Positions 1 to 9,250 are shown, counted from the stretch's first letter. The stretch is 64,000 bases of DNA from Arcobacter sp. FWKO B (GCF_014844135.1 NZ_CP041403.1:434001-498000); one strand, 5' to 3'. The notes: generated by a model not told the origin, from the letters alone. Numbers and translations are program-made.

Positions 1-2
1 AC

Positions 3-419
3 TTAAATATATCTGATATACAAATCATACAAAAATTTGATACATTTAATATATCTGCATATATGCCAACAGCACAAACAAAAACTTTAATCCAACAAAG
101 TGGTGCTAAATACATTAATATTAATACAGCATACAATGATATAGCAATTTGTAATCTAAAAGGAAATAAGAAATTTTCTCTTAAACTTGCTGGTGAGTTT
201 TTACTTGATGCAATGGATAACAATGCTGATTTAGTAATAGTAGATGATGAATTTTTAGCCATTTTTGATGGTATGCAATGTGAAATTGAAAATAGTGTTG
301 GAAGAGATATAAGAATGCCTATTTTAACAAAAACAGAATTTACTAAAATCCTAGCTGGAAATAAAGATGCCAAAGCTTTGGGGCTTGATAAGCATAAGGT
401 AGTTGTTAGTTTATTTTAG
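3..419 (+). CDS. HdrB C-terminal-domain-like protein, 5' truncated by window edge
   Basis: The reading frame is already open at base 3, so only the last 138 residues are visible. By eye they align with the C-terminal domain of SdhE (3377..4249): both have a KL-[SA]-G block running into LDA-x-DNNAD, then GR followed by P-[IV]-L and a late LGL. The Cys ligands that SdhE carries here (CCG and CPLCH) are absent, so an iron-sulfur cluster of that kind cannot form. Related Campylobacterota proteins are known as HdrB C-terminal or DUF5644-type proteins without assigned function. It precedes sdhABE on the same strand but is separated from it by 250 bp with its own promoter-like signal. An accessory or assembly role for the Sdh complex is only an inference. 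Confidence 0.6.
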   Translation, partial: LNISDIQIIQKFDTFNISAYMPTAQTKTLIQQSGAKYININTAYNDIAICNLKGNKKFSLKLAGEFLLDAMDNNADLVIVDDEFLAIFDGMQCEIENSVGRDIRMPILTKTEFTKILAGNKDAKALGLDKHKVVVSLF

Positions 420-488
420 TATATTTATCTTTAGTGGAACACTAGATGTCTTGCAAATAGTATAATCACAAGTATCAAATCAGCAATT

Positions 489-517
489 AAGACAAACCCG
501 AATAAATTCGGGGTTCC
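489..517 (-). repeat. GGAAC hairpin repeat, single unit
   Basis: Read on the minus strand this is GGAACCCC, a stem-loop with arms CCGAAT/ATTCGG, then GGGTTTGTCTT. It matches the first hairpin of the paired elements at 28949, 43787 and 59101, with a different stem sequence. A degraded GGAAC...CTTG sequence may lie at 435..453. The rest of the 420..637 gap shows no gene. Confidence 0.75.
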
Positions 518-637
518 ACAAAACCTTTCGCTTTTTAGATTTACTCTGCCACATTTTGTAACAACTATTATTACAATCTTTAATAAAACTCCTTTTCTAA
601 AGTTTTTATTTATTTTTTTTTGTTACAATCTTACAAA

Positions 638-643
638 TATAAT
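638..643 (+). promoter_or_regulatory. predicted -10 box for sdhABE
   Basis: TATAAT lies 26 bp upstream of the ATG at 670, within T- and A-rich DNA as is usual for sigma-70 promoters in this phylum. Transcription from it would start near 650, which argues against the TTG at 649 as the start codon of sdhA. Confidence 0.5.
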
Positions 644-669
644 AAGAATTGAACATCGAAAGGATAAAA

Positions 670-2385
670 ATGGGTCTTCCTATACATAAATATGATGTCG
701 TTATAGTTGGAGCTGGACTAGCTGGATGTGCAGCTGCAAAAGAGATCAAAGAATCTGGACTTAGTGTATGTGTACTTACAAAACTACACCCACTAAGAAG
801 CCACTCAGGAGCTGCCCAAGGTGGTATTAATGCAGCACTTAATCCAGAAGATAGTACGGATTTGCATGTTTTTGATACAGTAAAAGGTAGTGATTATTTA
901 GGTGATCAAGATGCTATCACTTTAATGTGCGAAAAAGCACCAGAAACTATAAGATGGGCTGAGAGAATGGGAGCTGCTTTTAGTAGAAGCGATAAGGGAG
1001 AAATAGCTCAAAGACCTTTTGGTGGACAAAGTAAGCCAAGAGCATGCTATGCAAAAGATAGAACAGGTATCACACTTCTTCAAACAATATATGAACAAGC
1101 ACATAGACTTGGCGTAACTTTTTTAGATGAGTGGTATGTAGCTGATATGATTTATGATGGTGGCAAAGTTAGTGGTGTAATAGCATATGACATAACTAAC
1201 TCAAAACCAGCTATATTTAATGCAAAAGCAGTAATGTTTGCAACTGGTGGATACGGAAGAGCATTTAAAATCAACTCAAATGCACATGCAAATACTGGTG
1301 ATGCACTCTCTATTGTAGCTAGACATGGTCTACCACTAGAAGATATGGAGTTTGTTCAATTCCACCCAACAGGAATAGCAGGAAACGGTGTACTTATATC
1401 TGAAGCTGCAAGGGGTGAAGGTGGAAGGCTATACAATAGCCTTGGTGAGAGATTTATGGAGAAATATGCTCCAAATAAACTAGAACTAGCTTCAAGAGAT
1501 GTTGTAAGCCGTGCTATCACTCAAGAAATCCTTGAAGGAAGAGGCTGTGGTGCAAATAAAGATCATGTTATGATAGACCTTACCCATCTTGGAAAAGATT
1601 TGATTATGGAAAGGTTGCCAGAACTTCGTGATTTGGCTATCACATTTTTAGGTCAAGATATGATAAAAGAACCTATTAGTATAGCTGCAACTGCTCATTA
1701 TTCTATGGGTGGTATCCCTGTTGATATCAATGGTCATGTAAGAAAAAACAATACTGAACTTGTAGAAGGTTTTTATGCAGCTGGAGAGTGTGCTTGCGTA
1801 AGTGTACACGGTGCAAATAGACTTGGGGCAAACTCAGTTCTTGAGGCACTATTCTTTGGAAGACATGTTGGAGAAAATATTGCAAATGATGTAAAAAATG
1901 GAATATCATTTAAACAAGCAAAAGCTGACGATGCACAAAATGCACTCAATGAACTAAAAGCAATAAAAGAAAATAATGGTAATGTAAAAGTACCAGAGCT
2001 TAGAACTAAATTACAAGAGAGTATGACAAATAATGCTGGTGTATTTAGAACAAAAGAGTCTTTAATAGAGCAAAAAGAGATTATTAAATCTTTAAAAGAA
2101 GAATTTAAAAATATTAGAATAGATGATAAATCTGATGTTTACAATACAGATTTACAAGAAGCTGTAGAACTTGGTCATATGTTAGACTTTAGTGCATTTA
2201 TAGTAGAAGGTGCACTAGCTAGAAATGAGAGTCGTGGAGCACATTTTAGAAATGATTATCCATCAAGAGATGATGAAAAATATCTAAAACACACTATGGC
2301 ATATATGAAAAAAGATGGTTCAATAGATATTGAATATATGGATGTTGTACTTGGCAAATACGAACCAGTTGAAAGAACATATTAA
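670..2385 (+). CDS. sdhA: E-type succinate dehydrogenase/fumarate reductase flavoprotein subunit
   Basis: Flavoprotein that interconverts succinate and fumarate. The N-terminus has the dinucleotide-binding motif VGAGLAGCAA, followed by RSHSGAAQGG, which holds the His expected to carry covalent FAD. The substrate region shows FHPTG, and the capping/FAD end shows GANRLGANSVLEALFFG. The C-terminal segment RNESRGAHFRNDYP is typical of SdhA/FrdA. I start at ATG 670 because AAGGA lies 6 bases upstream; an in-frame TTG at 649 has no good ribosome site. There is no twin-arginine signal, unlike periplasmic MfrA of Wolinella and Campylobacter, so a cytoplasmic enzyme is predicted. sdhB follows after 11 bp. 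Direction of catalysis cannot be read from sequence. Confidence 0.93.
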   Translation: MGLPIHKYDVVIVGAGLAGCAAAKEIKESGLSVCVLTKLHPLRSHSGAAQGGINAALNPEDSTDLHVFDTVKGSDYLGDQDAITLMCEKAPETIRWAERMGAAFSRSDKGEIAQRPFGGQSKPRACYAKDRTGITLLQTIYEQAHRLGVTFLDEWYVADMIYDGGKVSGVIAYDITNSKPAIFNAKAVMFATGGYGRAFKINSNAHANTGDALSIVARHGLPLEDMEFVQFHPTGIAGNGVLISEAARGEGGRLYNSLGERFMEKYAPNKLELASRDVVSRAITQEILEGRGCGANKDHVMIDLTHLGKDLIMERLPELRDLAITFLGQDMIKEPISIAATAHYSMGGIPVDINGHVRKNNTELVEGFYAAGECACVSVHGANRLGANSVLEALFFGRHVGENIANDVKNGISFKQAKADDAQNALNELKAIKENNGNVKVPELRTKLQESMTNNAGVFRTKESLIEQKEIIKSLKEEFKNIRIDDKSDVYNTDLQEAVELGHMLDFSAFIVEGALARNESRGAHFRNDYPSRDDEKYLKHTMAYMKKDGSIDIEYMDVVLGKYEPVERTY

Positions 2386-2396
2386 GAGGTGTCAAA

Positions 2397-3368
2397 ATGA
2401 GTAATACAAAAAAATTAACTTGGAAAGTTTTTAGATTTAACAAAACAACTGACTATTTACCGCATTATGACACTATAGAAATAGAAGTAAGCAAAGATGA
2501 AGTAGTTCTTGATGTTATGAATAGAATCAAATGGGAACATGATGGAAGCTTTACATATAGAAGAAGTTGTCGTCATGGTATTTGTGGAAGTTGTGCTGTC
2601 AAAGTAAATGGTAAGGCAACACTAGCTTGTAAAGATAATGTATTTGAACTTGTAGAAATATTTGGAACTACATTGACACTAGAGCCTCAAAGTCTAAAAA
2701 GAGTATACAAAGACATGGTTGTAGACAAAGCTGATTTTTGGTCTAAATATGATGCAGTCAAACCATATCTTATAGCTGATGTTGAACCACATCCAACAAA
2801 AGAAAATATAGTAACAATAGCACAAGCAAATCAACTTGATGAGGCTGATTATTGTATTCAGTGTGGAAATTGCTACTATTCGTGTCCAGCTGTGCAAGTT
2901 AATGAAGATTATCTAGGACCTGCTGCACTTACAAAAGCATGGAGATTTAACTCTGATGTTAGAGATAATGCTATAGATGAAAGACTTGTAATTGTAAATG
3001 AGTTAGGTAGTGGTATTTGGGATTGTGTAAAATGTTTTGAATGTGCAGAGGCTTGTCCAAAAGAACTAAGCCCTATTAGCAAAATCACATCTCTTCACTT
3101 ACAGTCTTTTGAAAAAGGTAAAGCTAAAAATAATGTAGCTACAAGACATGCTGTTGGATTTAAGTGGTCTATTATGAAGCATGGTATATTAGATGAGGGT
3201 GAGCTTGTAAGATACTCTGAAGGAAATATCGGTGTAATGAAACATATCCCTGAAGCTATAGCAATGTTTAAAAAAGGCAAAATAGTTATGCCTTGGAATA
3301 TGCCAAAATCAAAAAATCTTGATGAGATTAAAAAACTTGTTAAATCTACATCTTCAGCGAAATTTTAG
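2397..3368 (+). CDS. sdhB: Succinate dehydrogenase/fumarate reductase iron-sulfur subunit
   Basis: Carries electrons between the flavoprotein and the SdhE subunit. The N-terminal ferredoxin fold has the [2Fe-2S] ligands in CRHGICGSC with a later Cys in LACK. The C-terminal half has two cluster motifs, CIQCGNCYYSCP and CVKCFECAEACP. Length (323 aa) exceeds the ~240 aa of classical SdhB because of an extra C-terminal tail, as seen in E-type enzymes. The Cys in the fourth position of the second motif matches the form that keeps [4Fe-4S] clusters. Ribosome site AGAGG directly follows the sdhA stop, so translation is likely coupled. Confidence 0.93.
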   Translation: MSNTKKLTWKVFRFNKTTDYLPHYDTIEIEVSKDEVVLDVMNRIKWEHDGSFTYRRSCRHGICGSCAVKVNGKATLACKDNVFELVEIFGTTLTLEPQSLKRVYKDMVVDKADFWSKYDAVKPYLIADVEPHPTKENIVTIAQANQLDEADYCIQCGNCYYSCPAVQVNEDYLGPAALTKAWRFNSDVRDNAIDERLVIVNELGSGIWDCVKCFECAEACPKELSPISKITSLHLQSFEKGKAKNNVATRHAVGFKWSIMKHGILDEGELVRYSEGNIGVMKHIPEAIAMFKKGKIVMPWNMPKSKNLDEIKKLVKSTSSAKF

Positions 3369-3376
3369 GAGTTAAT

Positions 3377-4249
3377 ATGGAAAAATTAAGATATGCACTT
3401 TATACAGGATGTACTGCAAGAGAGAGTACTCCAGAACTTCTAAAATCTACTATGGCAATAGCAAATAAGCTAGGAATTGAGCTTGTACTACTTGATGAAG
3501 CAAGTTGCTGTGGAGCTAGTCACTTGCAAGATTTTGATGATATGTTATCTTTAGTTTTAAATGCTAGAAATATTTGCTATGCTGAAAAACTAGGGCTTAA
3601 TATGGTAACTATTTGTAATACTTGTCAATTAAACACAAGCCTTACTAAAGAAAGACTTGATAACGACCCAGAACTAAAAGCAAAAGTAAATGAAAAACTT
3701 TCTGAAGTTGGCTTGGAGTACAAAGGTACAAGCGAAGTAAAACATTTCTTGTATGCATTACAAGATGACTATGGATATGATAAAATTGCTTCTCAGGTTA
3801 CAAAACCTCTCACTGGCGTAAATGTAGCAGCATTTTATGGATGTCACAACATCAGACCAAGCCATTTACAAAATCACTCAAATGGTGGAGAAAATTCATA
3901 TGTTCCAAAATCAATAGATGATTTGGCTGTTGCACTTGGTGCAAATAGTGTGGATTATGGTTCAAGCAACAAATGTTGTGGTTTCCATGTGGAACTTCAA
4001 AATCCAAAAACTGCCAATAAATTATCAGGTATTGCAATGCTTGATGCTATTGATAACAATGCAGATATAATGGTAACACCTTGTCCATTATGTCACTTAA
4101 GAATGGATGTACAACAACATAATATCTCTAAAGAGATGGGTAGAGAAGTAAATATTCCAGTTCTACACTTACCACAAATGGTAGGACTTGCTCTTGGACT
4201 AAGTGAAAAAGAACTAGGACTTAATCATAATGTAACTCCAATACAATAG
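3377..4249 (+). CDS. sdhE: SdhE/HdrB-like subunit of E-type succinate dehydrogenase
   Basis: A 290-aa protein with two cysteine-rich CCG domains: TGCTAR with SCCGAS and CNTCQ in the N-terminal half, and YGCHN, NKCCGFH and CPLCHL in the C-terminal half. These are the ligands of the non-cubane [4Fe-4S] clusters of heterodisulfide reductase HdrB. In E-type complexes (Sulfolobus SdhE; Campylobacter and Wolinella MfrE) this subunit replaces the membrane cytochrome b and reacts with quinone at the membrane surface. It starts 8 bp after sdhB behind AGGAG. No membrane segment is visible. Confidence 0.9.
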   Translation: MEKLRYALYTGCTARESTPELLKSTMAIANKLGIELVLLDEASCCGASHLQDFDDMLSLVLNARNICYAEKLGLNMVTICNTCQLNTSLTKERLDNDPELKAKVNEKLSEVGLEYKGTSEVKHFLYALQDDYGYDKIASQVTKPLTGVNVAAFYGCHNIRPSHLQNHSNGGENSYVPKSIDDLAVALGANSVDYGSSNKCCGFHVELQNPKTANKLSGIAMLDAIDNNADIMVTPCPLCHLRMDVQQHNISKEMGREVNIPVLHLPQMVGLALGLSEKELGLNHNVTPIQ

Positions 4250-4276
4250 TAATTGGTAATTAGTTATTGGTTATTG
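4249..4276. repeat. heptamer tandem array
   Basis: Four 7-bp units (TAATTGG, TAATTAG, TTATTGG, TTATTGG) begin at the last base of the sdhE stop codon. Similar 7-bp arrays sit at other gene ends in this window. Confidence 0.7.
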
Positions 4277-4372
4277 GTAAGAAATAATTATTCGCCCAAT
4301 ACACCAATACACTGAAATAAACCTTATATCATACAATTAAGACAATTATTATCCTATTTAATTATACTTTTT

Positions 4373-4382
4373 ATGCTATAAT
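4373..4382 (+). promoter_or_regulatory. predicted extended -10 promoter for superoxide reductase gene
   Basis: TATGCTATAAT contains a TATAAT at 4377 preceded by TG, 31 bp upstream of the ATG at 4414. It suggests the gene is transcribed on its own and not only by read-through from sdhABE. Confidence 0.55.
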
Positions 4383-4413
4383 GTTGGGATAATTTTAATC
4401 ATAGGAGAATAAA

Positions 4414-4800
4414 ATGCCAAAAATAAATAGATATGTTGATATAGATACTGTTGAAAGAGAAGCTAAAAAAGACTTTATAGATAGACACTCTGCTTTTGTA
4501 CACTGTCAAAACAATGCAAAAAAAGGTGAAAAATTTGCTGTAACTATAAAAGTTGGAGAAGCATATACTCATCCAGATGATTTTGATCACTATATTGCTA
4601 GTGTTACACTATTTGATGGTGAGACTATGCTAGCTAAAGCTGACTTTGTAGCTGGAGCTTTAGGCAACCAAAAATCTCAAGCTGAAGTTACTTTTAATAT
4701 CATTCCAATGGGGAATAAATTAAACCTTGTAGCTCATGCATACTGTACAAAACATGGTATTTGGGAAAGTGATCCAGTAGTTGTTACTGTAACTGAATAA
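4414..4800 (+). CDS. Superoxide reductase (neelaredoxin/desulfoferrodoxin family)
   Basis: Predicted one-iron enzyme that reduces superoxide to hydrogen peroxide in the cytoplasm. The family pattern is visible: a His in RHSAFVH near the N-terminus, HPDDFDHYI in the middle with two ligand His, and the C-terminal pair CTKHGIW with the Cys and last His of the Fe(His)4Cys site. There is no N-terminal desulforedoxin domain, so it resembles the single-site (class II) type. Length is 128 aa. It has its own promoter and a strong terminator, so it is a single-gene unit. An alternative assignment to SoxY/SoxZ-like folds is less likely given the CxxHG motif. Confidence 0.8.
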   Translation: MPKINRYVDIDTVEREAKKDFIDRHSAFVHCQNNAKKGEKFAVTIKVGEAYTHPDDFDHYIASVTLFDGETMLAKADFVAGALGNQKSQAEVTFNIIPMGNKLNLVAHAYCTKHGIWESDPVVVTVTE

Positions 4801-4820
4801 TAAGCTTTTTATATCATATT

Positions 4821-4852
4821 ATAAGGAAGTGCTAGCACTTCCTTATTTTTTT
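4821..4852 (+). terminator. rho-independent terminator after superoxide reductase gene
   Basis: A perfect 26-bp palindrome (arms ATAAGGAAGTGC / GCACTTCCTTAT around TA) is followed directly by a run of T. It ends 52 bp past the stop codon. Confidence 0.9.
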
Positions 4853-4926
4853 GCCTCAAAAATTATTGAGTTTTCTTAAATAAATCTTATAGTATTTCAT
4901 TTCATTATTAAATTCCAAGGAACATC

Positions 4927-7128
4927 ATGGCACACAACATCAAAAATAAAAATGTCATTTTTACAATTTTAACACTTTTTATTGTATCTTTTTCAATATA
5001 TTCAATTCTTACATATATTGATAGCAAACAAGATATGGAATATCTTAAATCTAAGAATATTCAACAACTAAATAATCTTCATAGTTCAATTCAAGAAAAT
5101 CTTGAAAATCAATTAAAGTCAAGGATAAATTTTATTCTTCATTTGAATAAACGAAATGAAAAAATTGATGCTATCAACAACAATGATCAAAAAGCTTTAT
5201 TTGAGCTTTTTTCACCACATTTTGAGTCACTTAAAGGGCAAATCAATGGTTTTTCTATTATGCAAATATTTGATACAAAAGGTATTTCACTTATAAGACT
5301 CCATGACTCAAATAATCATAGTGATGACTTAAGTCAATTTAGAGCCTGTGTAAAAGATGTGATACAAAATCCAAGAAGCTGTACTTTCTTTGAGGTTGGT
5401 AAGAATGGTTTGGCATTAAGACATATAACACCTATTCGTAATGATGAAAATAAAATTATTGCTTTTTTAGAACTTGGTGTAACGCCATATGTTTTTGCAA
5501 AACAGATACAAAATATTTTTGATTCTAAATCCTATTTTTTTATTAAAGATGAATTTGCAGTTTCAAACAATAAAAATAAATTATCAACTTTTGGATATAG
5601 CCTTTGTACACTATGTTCTAGCAAAGATGAGTTTATTGATGATATTGCCCAAACTATCAATCTCAATAATAAAGAACATGATGATATAAAATATGGTCAT
5701 AAAACCTACTCAATATTTGAAAAGTCAATTTATGATGCATTAGGTCAAGAAATAGGAAAAATTGTAATTTTTAATGATATATCATCATATACAGATCAAT
5801 TACAAACACTTATACTAAAAAGTATTATTTTACTTATAGGAACTTTAATTGCTTCTTATATATTACTCAATGGTTACATAAAAAAGATATTTGACAAATT
5901 AAACTTTTCAAAATTTTTGTTAAATAATATAAATGATGAGATATATGTTGTTTCAACCGATGATTTAAGTATTATGGATGTTAATGAAAGAGCTTGTATT
6001 ACACTTGGATATACATATATAGAAATCAAAAATTTAAAATTAAGTGATTTTACACACTCATACAATAACGAGATTCAAATTGATTGGTATAAGAAAGTAA
6101 ATGAATTAAAACAAAAACACTTTATAATTTCTCGTGAAATACATGCTAGAAAAGATGGGCAAACTTTCCCTGTTGAATCAAATATTAGTTATATTAAAAC
6201 AGACACTAAAGAATTTATGCTTTTGGTTTCAAGGGATATTACAAATCAAATTGAAATGGAAAATAAAATCAATCAAAAAGCAAAAGAACTACAAAGACTT
6301 AATACTATTATTTCAAAAAGTGCATTATATACAACAACAGACTTAAATGGTAATATAACTTATATTTCAGAAGCATTTGCTAATCTTACTGGATATGACA
6401 AAGATTATTTAATAGGTAAAAATCATAGAGTCTTTAAGCATGATTCTATGCAAAAAGAGTTTTTTGATACACTTTGGAGTACAATTTCAAACAATCAAAG
6501 ATTTGTTGGTGAAGTGAAGAATTACCGCAAAGATGGGACATCTTACTGGACAAAAATTGTAATTGATCCAATATTTGATGACAATGGACAAAAAATTGGA
6601 TACAGCTCATACCGAGAAAATATAACTGACAAAAAAGAACTAGAGTATATCTCATCACACGATGCACTAACTGGTATATATAATAGAAGAGAATTTGTAA
6701 AAAGGCTTCAAGCACAAATAAAAAGTGCTTCAAGATATAACGAAAAATTTGGATTTATAATACTTGATATTGATTATTTCAAAAAAATCAATGATACATA
6801 CGGGCATCAAGTAGGTGATGAAGTACTTATAACTCTAAGTAATATAATCAAAGAAAATTTAAGAGCTGATGATTTTTTTGCAAGATGGGGTGGAGAAGAA
6901 TTCGTAATAATTGCAAAATACTCAGATATTAAATCTTTGGAAGAGTTAGTACACAAACTTCAAAACAAAATCTCAATAGCTTCATTTGCACCAGTACCTA
7001 GAGTAAATTGTTCATTTGGTTTAACAATATATAAAGATGGCGATAATGATGAATCTATTGTAAAAAGAGCAGATAAAGCATTATATCTTGCAAAAGAAAA
7101 TGGTAGAAATAGGTATGAAATTGGATAA
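4927..7128 (+). CDS. Membrane diguanylate cyclase with Cache and two PAS domains
   Basis: Makes cyclic di-GMP in response to an extracellular signal. A membrane segment spans residues ~9-30, a periplasmic Cache-like sensor ~35-290 with a CTLC cysteine pair at 227-230, and a second membrane segment ~296-314. Two PAS domains follow (~328-445 and ~455-570), then a GGDEF domain (~575-730) with intact active-site motif GGEEF. The inhibitory I-site is present as RADD five residues before GGEEF. The ATG has AAGGAA 6 bases upstream. It stands alone, with a convergent gene 14 bp downstream. Confidence 0.87.
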   Translation: MAHNIKNKNVIFTILTLFIVSFSIYSILTYIDSKQDMEYLKSKNIQQLNNLHSSIQENLENQLKSRINFILHLNKRNEKIDAINNNDQKALFELFSPHFESLKGQINGFSIMQIFDTKGISLIRLHDSNNHSDDLSQFRACVKDVIQNPRSCTFFEVGKNGLALRHITPIRNDENKIIAFLELGVTPYVFAKQIQNIFDSKSYFFIKDEFAVSNNKNKLSTFGYSLCTLCSSKDEFIDDIAQTINLNNKEHDDIKYGHKTYSIFEKSIYDALGQEIGKIVIFNDISSYTDQLQTLILKSIILLIGTLIASYILLNGYIKKIFDKLNFSKFLLNNINDEIYVVSTDDLSIMDVNERACITLGYTYIEIKNLKLSDFTHSYNNEIQIDWYKKVNELKQKHFIISREIHARKDGQTFPVESNISYIKTDTKEFMLLVSRDITNQIEMENKINQKAKELQRLNTIISKSALYTTTDLNGNITYISEAFANLTGYDKDYLIGKNHRVFKHDSMQKEFFDTLWSTISNNQRFVGEVKNYRKDGTSYWTKIVIDPIFDDNGQKIGYSSYRENITDKKELEYISSHDALTGIYNRREFVKRLQAQIKSASRYNEKFGFIILDIDYFKKINDTYGHQVGDEVLITLSNIIKENLRADDFFARWGGEEFVIIAKYSDIKSLEELVHKLQNKISIASFAPVPRVNCSFGLTIYKDGDNDESIVKRADKALYLAKENGRNRYEIG

Positions 7129-7131
7129 AAT

Positions 7132-7158
7132 TCTTTTGGCTTTTATTGAGCCAAAAGA
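7132..7158. terminator. hairpin between convergent genes
   Basis: Inverted repeat TCTTTTGGCT / AGCCAAAAGA with a 7-base loop lies between the + strand cyclase and the end of the minus-strand lipoprotein gene, overlapping the latter's last codons. A short T-rich stretch follows only on the minus strand, so it may be a weak terminator for that gene. Confidence 0.45.
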
Positions 7159-8435
7159 GTAATAGATAATATTCTACTTAACATAGAATTGTCACTATCA
7201 AAATTTGGCAATTCACTACCAATATCAAGGGTACTAACAACAGACTGACCTACTATAAATCTACCTGAACTTCCATCTTTTTGTTTTGTTCTAATTCCCC
7301 ACATATTATGAAATACCAAAGGCTCACCATCAAGTGTACCAACATACATCATAGTGTGCCCTCGTAGATATACTATTGTTAGAAATGGAATACCATTATT
7401 TTTTATAAACTCTTTTTTTCCATTATCATCAAGATTACTTAAATCAAAAACGACTCCATCATTTCTTTGATCACCAGAGTTTCTTGATAAAAAAATACCA
7501 AATGGTGTATAAAAATCCCTTATCATCAGTGAACAATCTCTATGCCCGTAAAGTCCACCCCATCCATATCTTTGACCTATTAACTCATCGGAAATATTTT
7601 TTATATTTTCATAATCAAACTTAATTGGCATTTGTTTGATATAGTCATTATCATCTATAAAACCAATATATGCACTATGATTTATATTTCTAAATGCTAA
7701 TAAAAGTTTATCATCTACTTTTGGAAAAATTGTGCCTAATTCTATATCATCTATTAAAATACCATCTTTATATATATTAAGATTATCTGATACACTTACA
7801 TAATACTCACCAGTTTTAAAACTATCAATAAACTCATCATCTACAAAGGCAATATCTTTTATATCTATCCATCCAAGAACAAAAGATGACTCAACAAATG
7901 CCCATCTTTTATCAAGTGAAATATGAGATACAAATAAAGGTACATTTGGTTTTATGCTAGAATTTTCATTATAATCAAAAGGAAAGCCCTCTCCTGCTTT
8001 TTTGGGATTATGAAAAATTACACTATTAGTAGGAAATACCCTAATATGTGAATAATTAACTGTTATAGCTCTTTTTGAAAGTGAATTTAATTTTTCATAA
8101 TTAGAATTATTGACTATTTTTTCAAACCACTCTTTAGATATTAGTCTATGATTCTCACCATAAACTTCTTGAGTCGTATATTTTAACCCCCATGTAGCTT
8201 GCTCATATGAAAAAGAAAGTTCATTTATATTCCATGGATTAAAATATTTTGCCAAAAAATTATCATAATGATCAACTTGTTTATCTTCATCTAATAAATC
8301 AAAATTATCTATATACGCATATGGCTTTTGTTCGATTGTAGTAATATCTTTTACTTCAGATATAGCAATATCTTTTGTTGAACAAGAGACTAAAAATAAA
8401 GACAAAATTACGACAAAAAGATATTTAATATTCAT
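7143..8435 (-). CDS. SH3-domain lipoprotein with NlpC/P60-type peptidase domain
   Basis: Predicted cell-wall hydrolase anchored in an envelope membrane. The N-terminus is a lipoprotein signal with lipobox LVSC (Cys 18). The middle has bacterial SH3-like segments (for example YSHIRVFPTNS and VLGWIDIKD). The C-terminal domain shows GQRYGWGG and RDCSLMIRDF with the expected catalytic Cys, and LRGHTMMYVG with the catalytic His, as in C40 peptidases that cut peptidoglycan stem peptides. The ATG overlaps the stop of the upstream DUF455 gene by four bases (ATGA), so the two are co-transcribed. The exact bond cleaved is unknown. Confidence 0.8.
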   Translation of the reverse strand: MNIKYLFVVILSLFLVSCSTKDIAISEVKDITTIEQKPYAYIDNFDLLDEDKQVDHYDNFLAKYFNPWNINELSFSYEQATWGLKYTTQEVYGENHRLISKEWFEKIVNNSNYEKLNSLSKRAITVNYSHIRVFPTNSVIFHNPKKAGEGFPFDYNENSSIKPNVPLFVSHISLDKRWAFVESSFVLGWIDIKDIAFVDDEFIDSFKTGEYYVSVSDNLNIYKDGILIDDIELGTIFPKVDDKLLLAFRNINHSAYIGFIDDNDYIKQMPIKFDYENIKNISDELIGQRYGWGGLYGHRDCSLMIRDFYTPFGIFLSRNSGDQRNDGVVFDLSNLDDNGKKEFIKNNGIPFLTIVYLRGHTMMYVGTLDGEPLVFHNMWGIRTKQKDGSSGRFIVGQSVVSTLDIGSELPNFDSDNSMLSRILSITLLAQ

Positions 8436-9250
8436 TTACAATCCCCTTTTTTAGATAGAATCTTCAACTCATCACAACTAAATCCTGCCTCTTTCCTTGC
8501 CTCAAAATTAAGCTCTTGTACTTTTTGAGTACTTCCAGGATAATATCTCTCTAATATATCAAGATAAGTTTGTTTAGGTTCAAGATGTAGCCTATCACAT
8601 TCATATTTAAACCATCTATCACCTTTTCTTACATGATCTATCTCTTCATCTAAAATAATTTCCAAAGCACTAATTATTTTTAAATTAAATTCATCTGGAT
8701 TTGATTTTAGTTTTATCATTATTTTTGGATTTTGCTCTAATCCATTTGCTTCTAAATATCTTGGAACAACTGCCATTCTATCTAAAAGATTTTGTGTTTT
8801 ATTCATTGCTACAAATAAATTTGTATGTACAGGAAAATCACCATATTTAACTCCAACTTCACCCATCAAAGAACTAAGCATTTCATAATGTCTTACTTCA
8901 TCTTCAGCTACTTCAAGCCAATCTTTGTAATATTCTAATGGCATATTCCGAAATCTATAACACGCATCAAGTGCCAAATCTATCGCACTATATTCAATGT
9001 GTGCAATAGTATGTAATAAATTTTTTTTACCATCAAGGGTATCAAGGTACTTTCTTTTTCGTTGTTCTTTTGGTAATACAACTTTACATATGGATGAATA
9101 TGAAGGTTCAAGTAGATTTTTTATTGAACAATCATTATCAAAACTAATATCATTACTTAAAAAATTATTATAAAAGATTTTAAACTTTTCTATTTTTTCA
9201 TTTGGATTTGCTGTAATTAAAATATCATATATTTGACTGTAAAATAACAT
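8432..9250 (-). CDS. DUF455 ferritin-like protein
   Basis: A 272-aa protein with the ferritin-like helical pattern of DUF455. Likely di-metal ligands are in HIEYSAIDLA, EDEVRHYEML and DEEIDHVRKG, each a Glu/His pair on a helix. Members of this family resemble the tRNA hydroxylase MiaE, but their substrate is not established. AAGG lies 9 bases before the ATG. It is divergent from the hydrolase gene at 9305, so the ~55-bp gap should hold both promoters. It is translationally coupled to the downstream lipoprotein. Confidence 0.8.
   Translation of the reverse strand: MLFYSQIYDILITANPNEKIEKFKIFYNNFLSNDISFDNDCSIKNLLEPSYSSICKVVLPKEQRKRKYLDTLDGKKNLLHTIAHIEYSAIDLALDACYRFRNMPLEYYKDWLEVAEDEVRHYEMLSSLMGEVGVKYGDFPVHTNLFVAMNKTQNLLDRMAVVPRYLEANGLEQNPKIMIKLKSNPDEFNLKIISALEIILDEEIDHVRKGDRWFKYECDRLHLEPKQTYLDILERYYPGSTQKVQELNFEARKEAGFSCDELKILSKKGDCK

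Noticed and set aside
613-621. Run of nine T as a phase-variation tract
   Set aside because: It is upstream of the predicted sdhA promoter and outside any gene; such runs are expected in AT-rich intergenic DNA.
420-637. Possible small RNA or gene in the gap before sdhA
   Set aside because: Apart from one hairpin repeat unit I see no promoter-terminator pair or ORF with a ribosome site.
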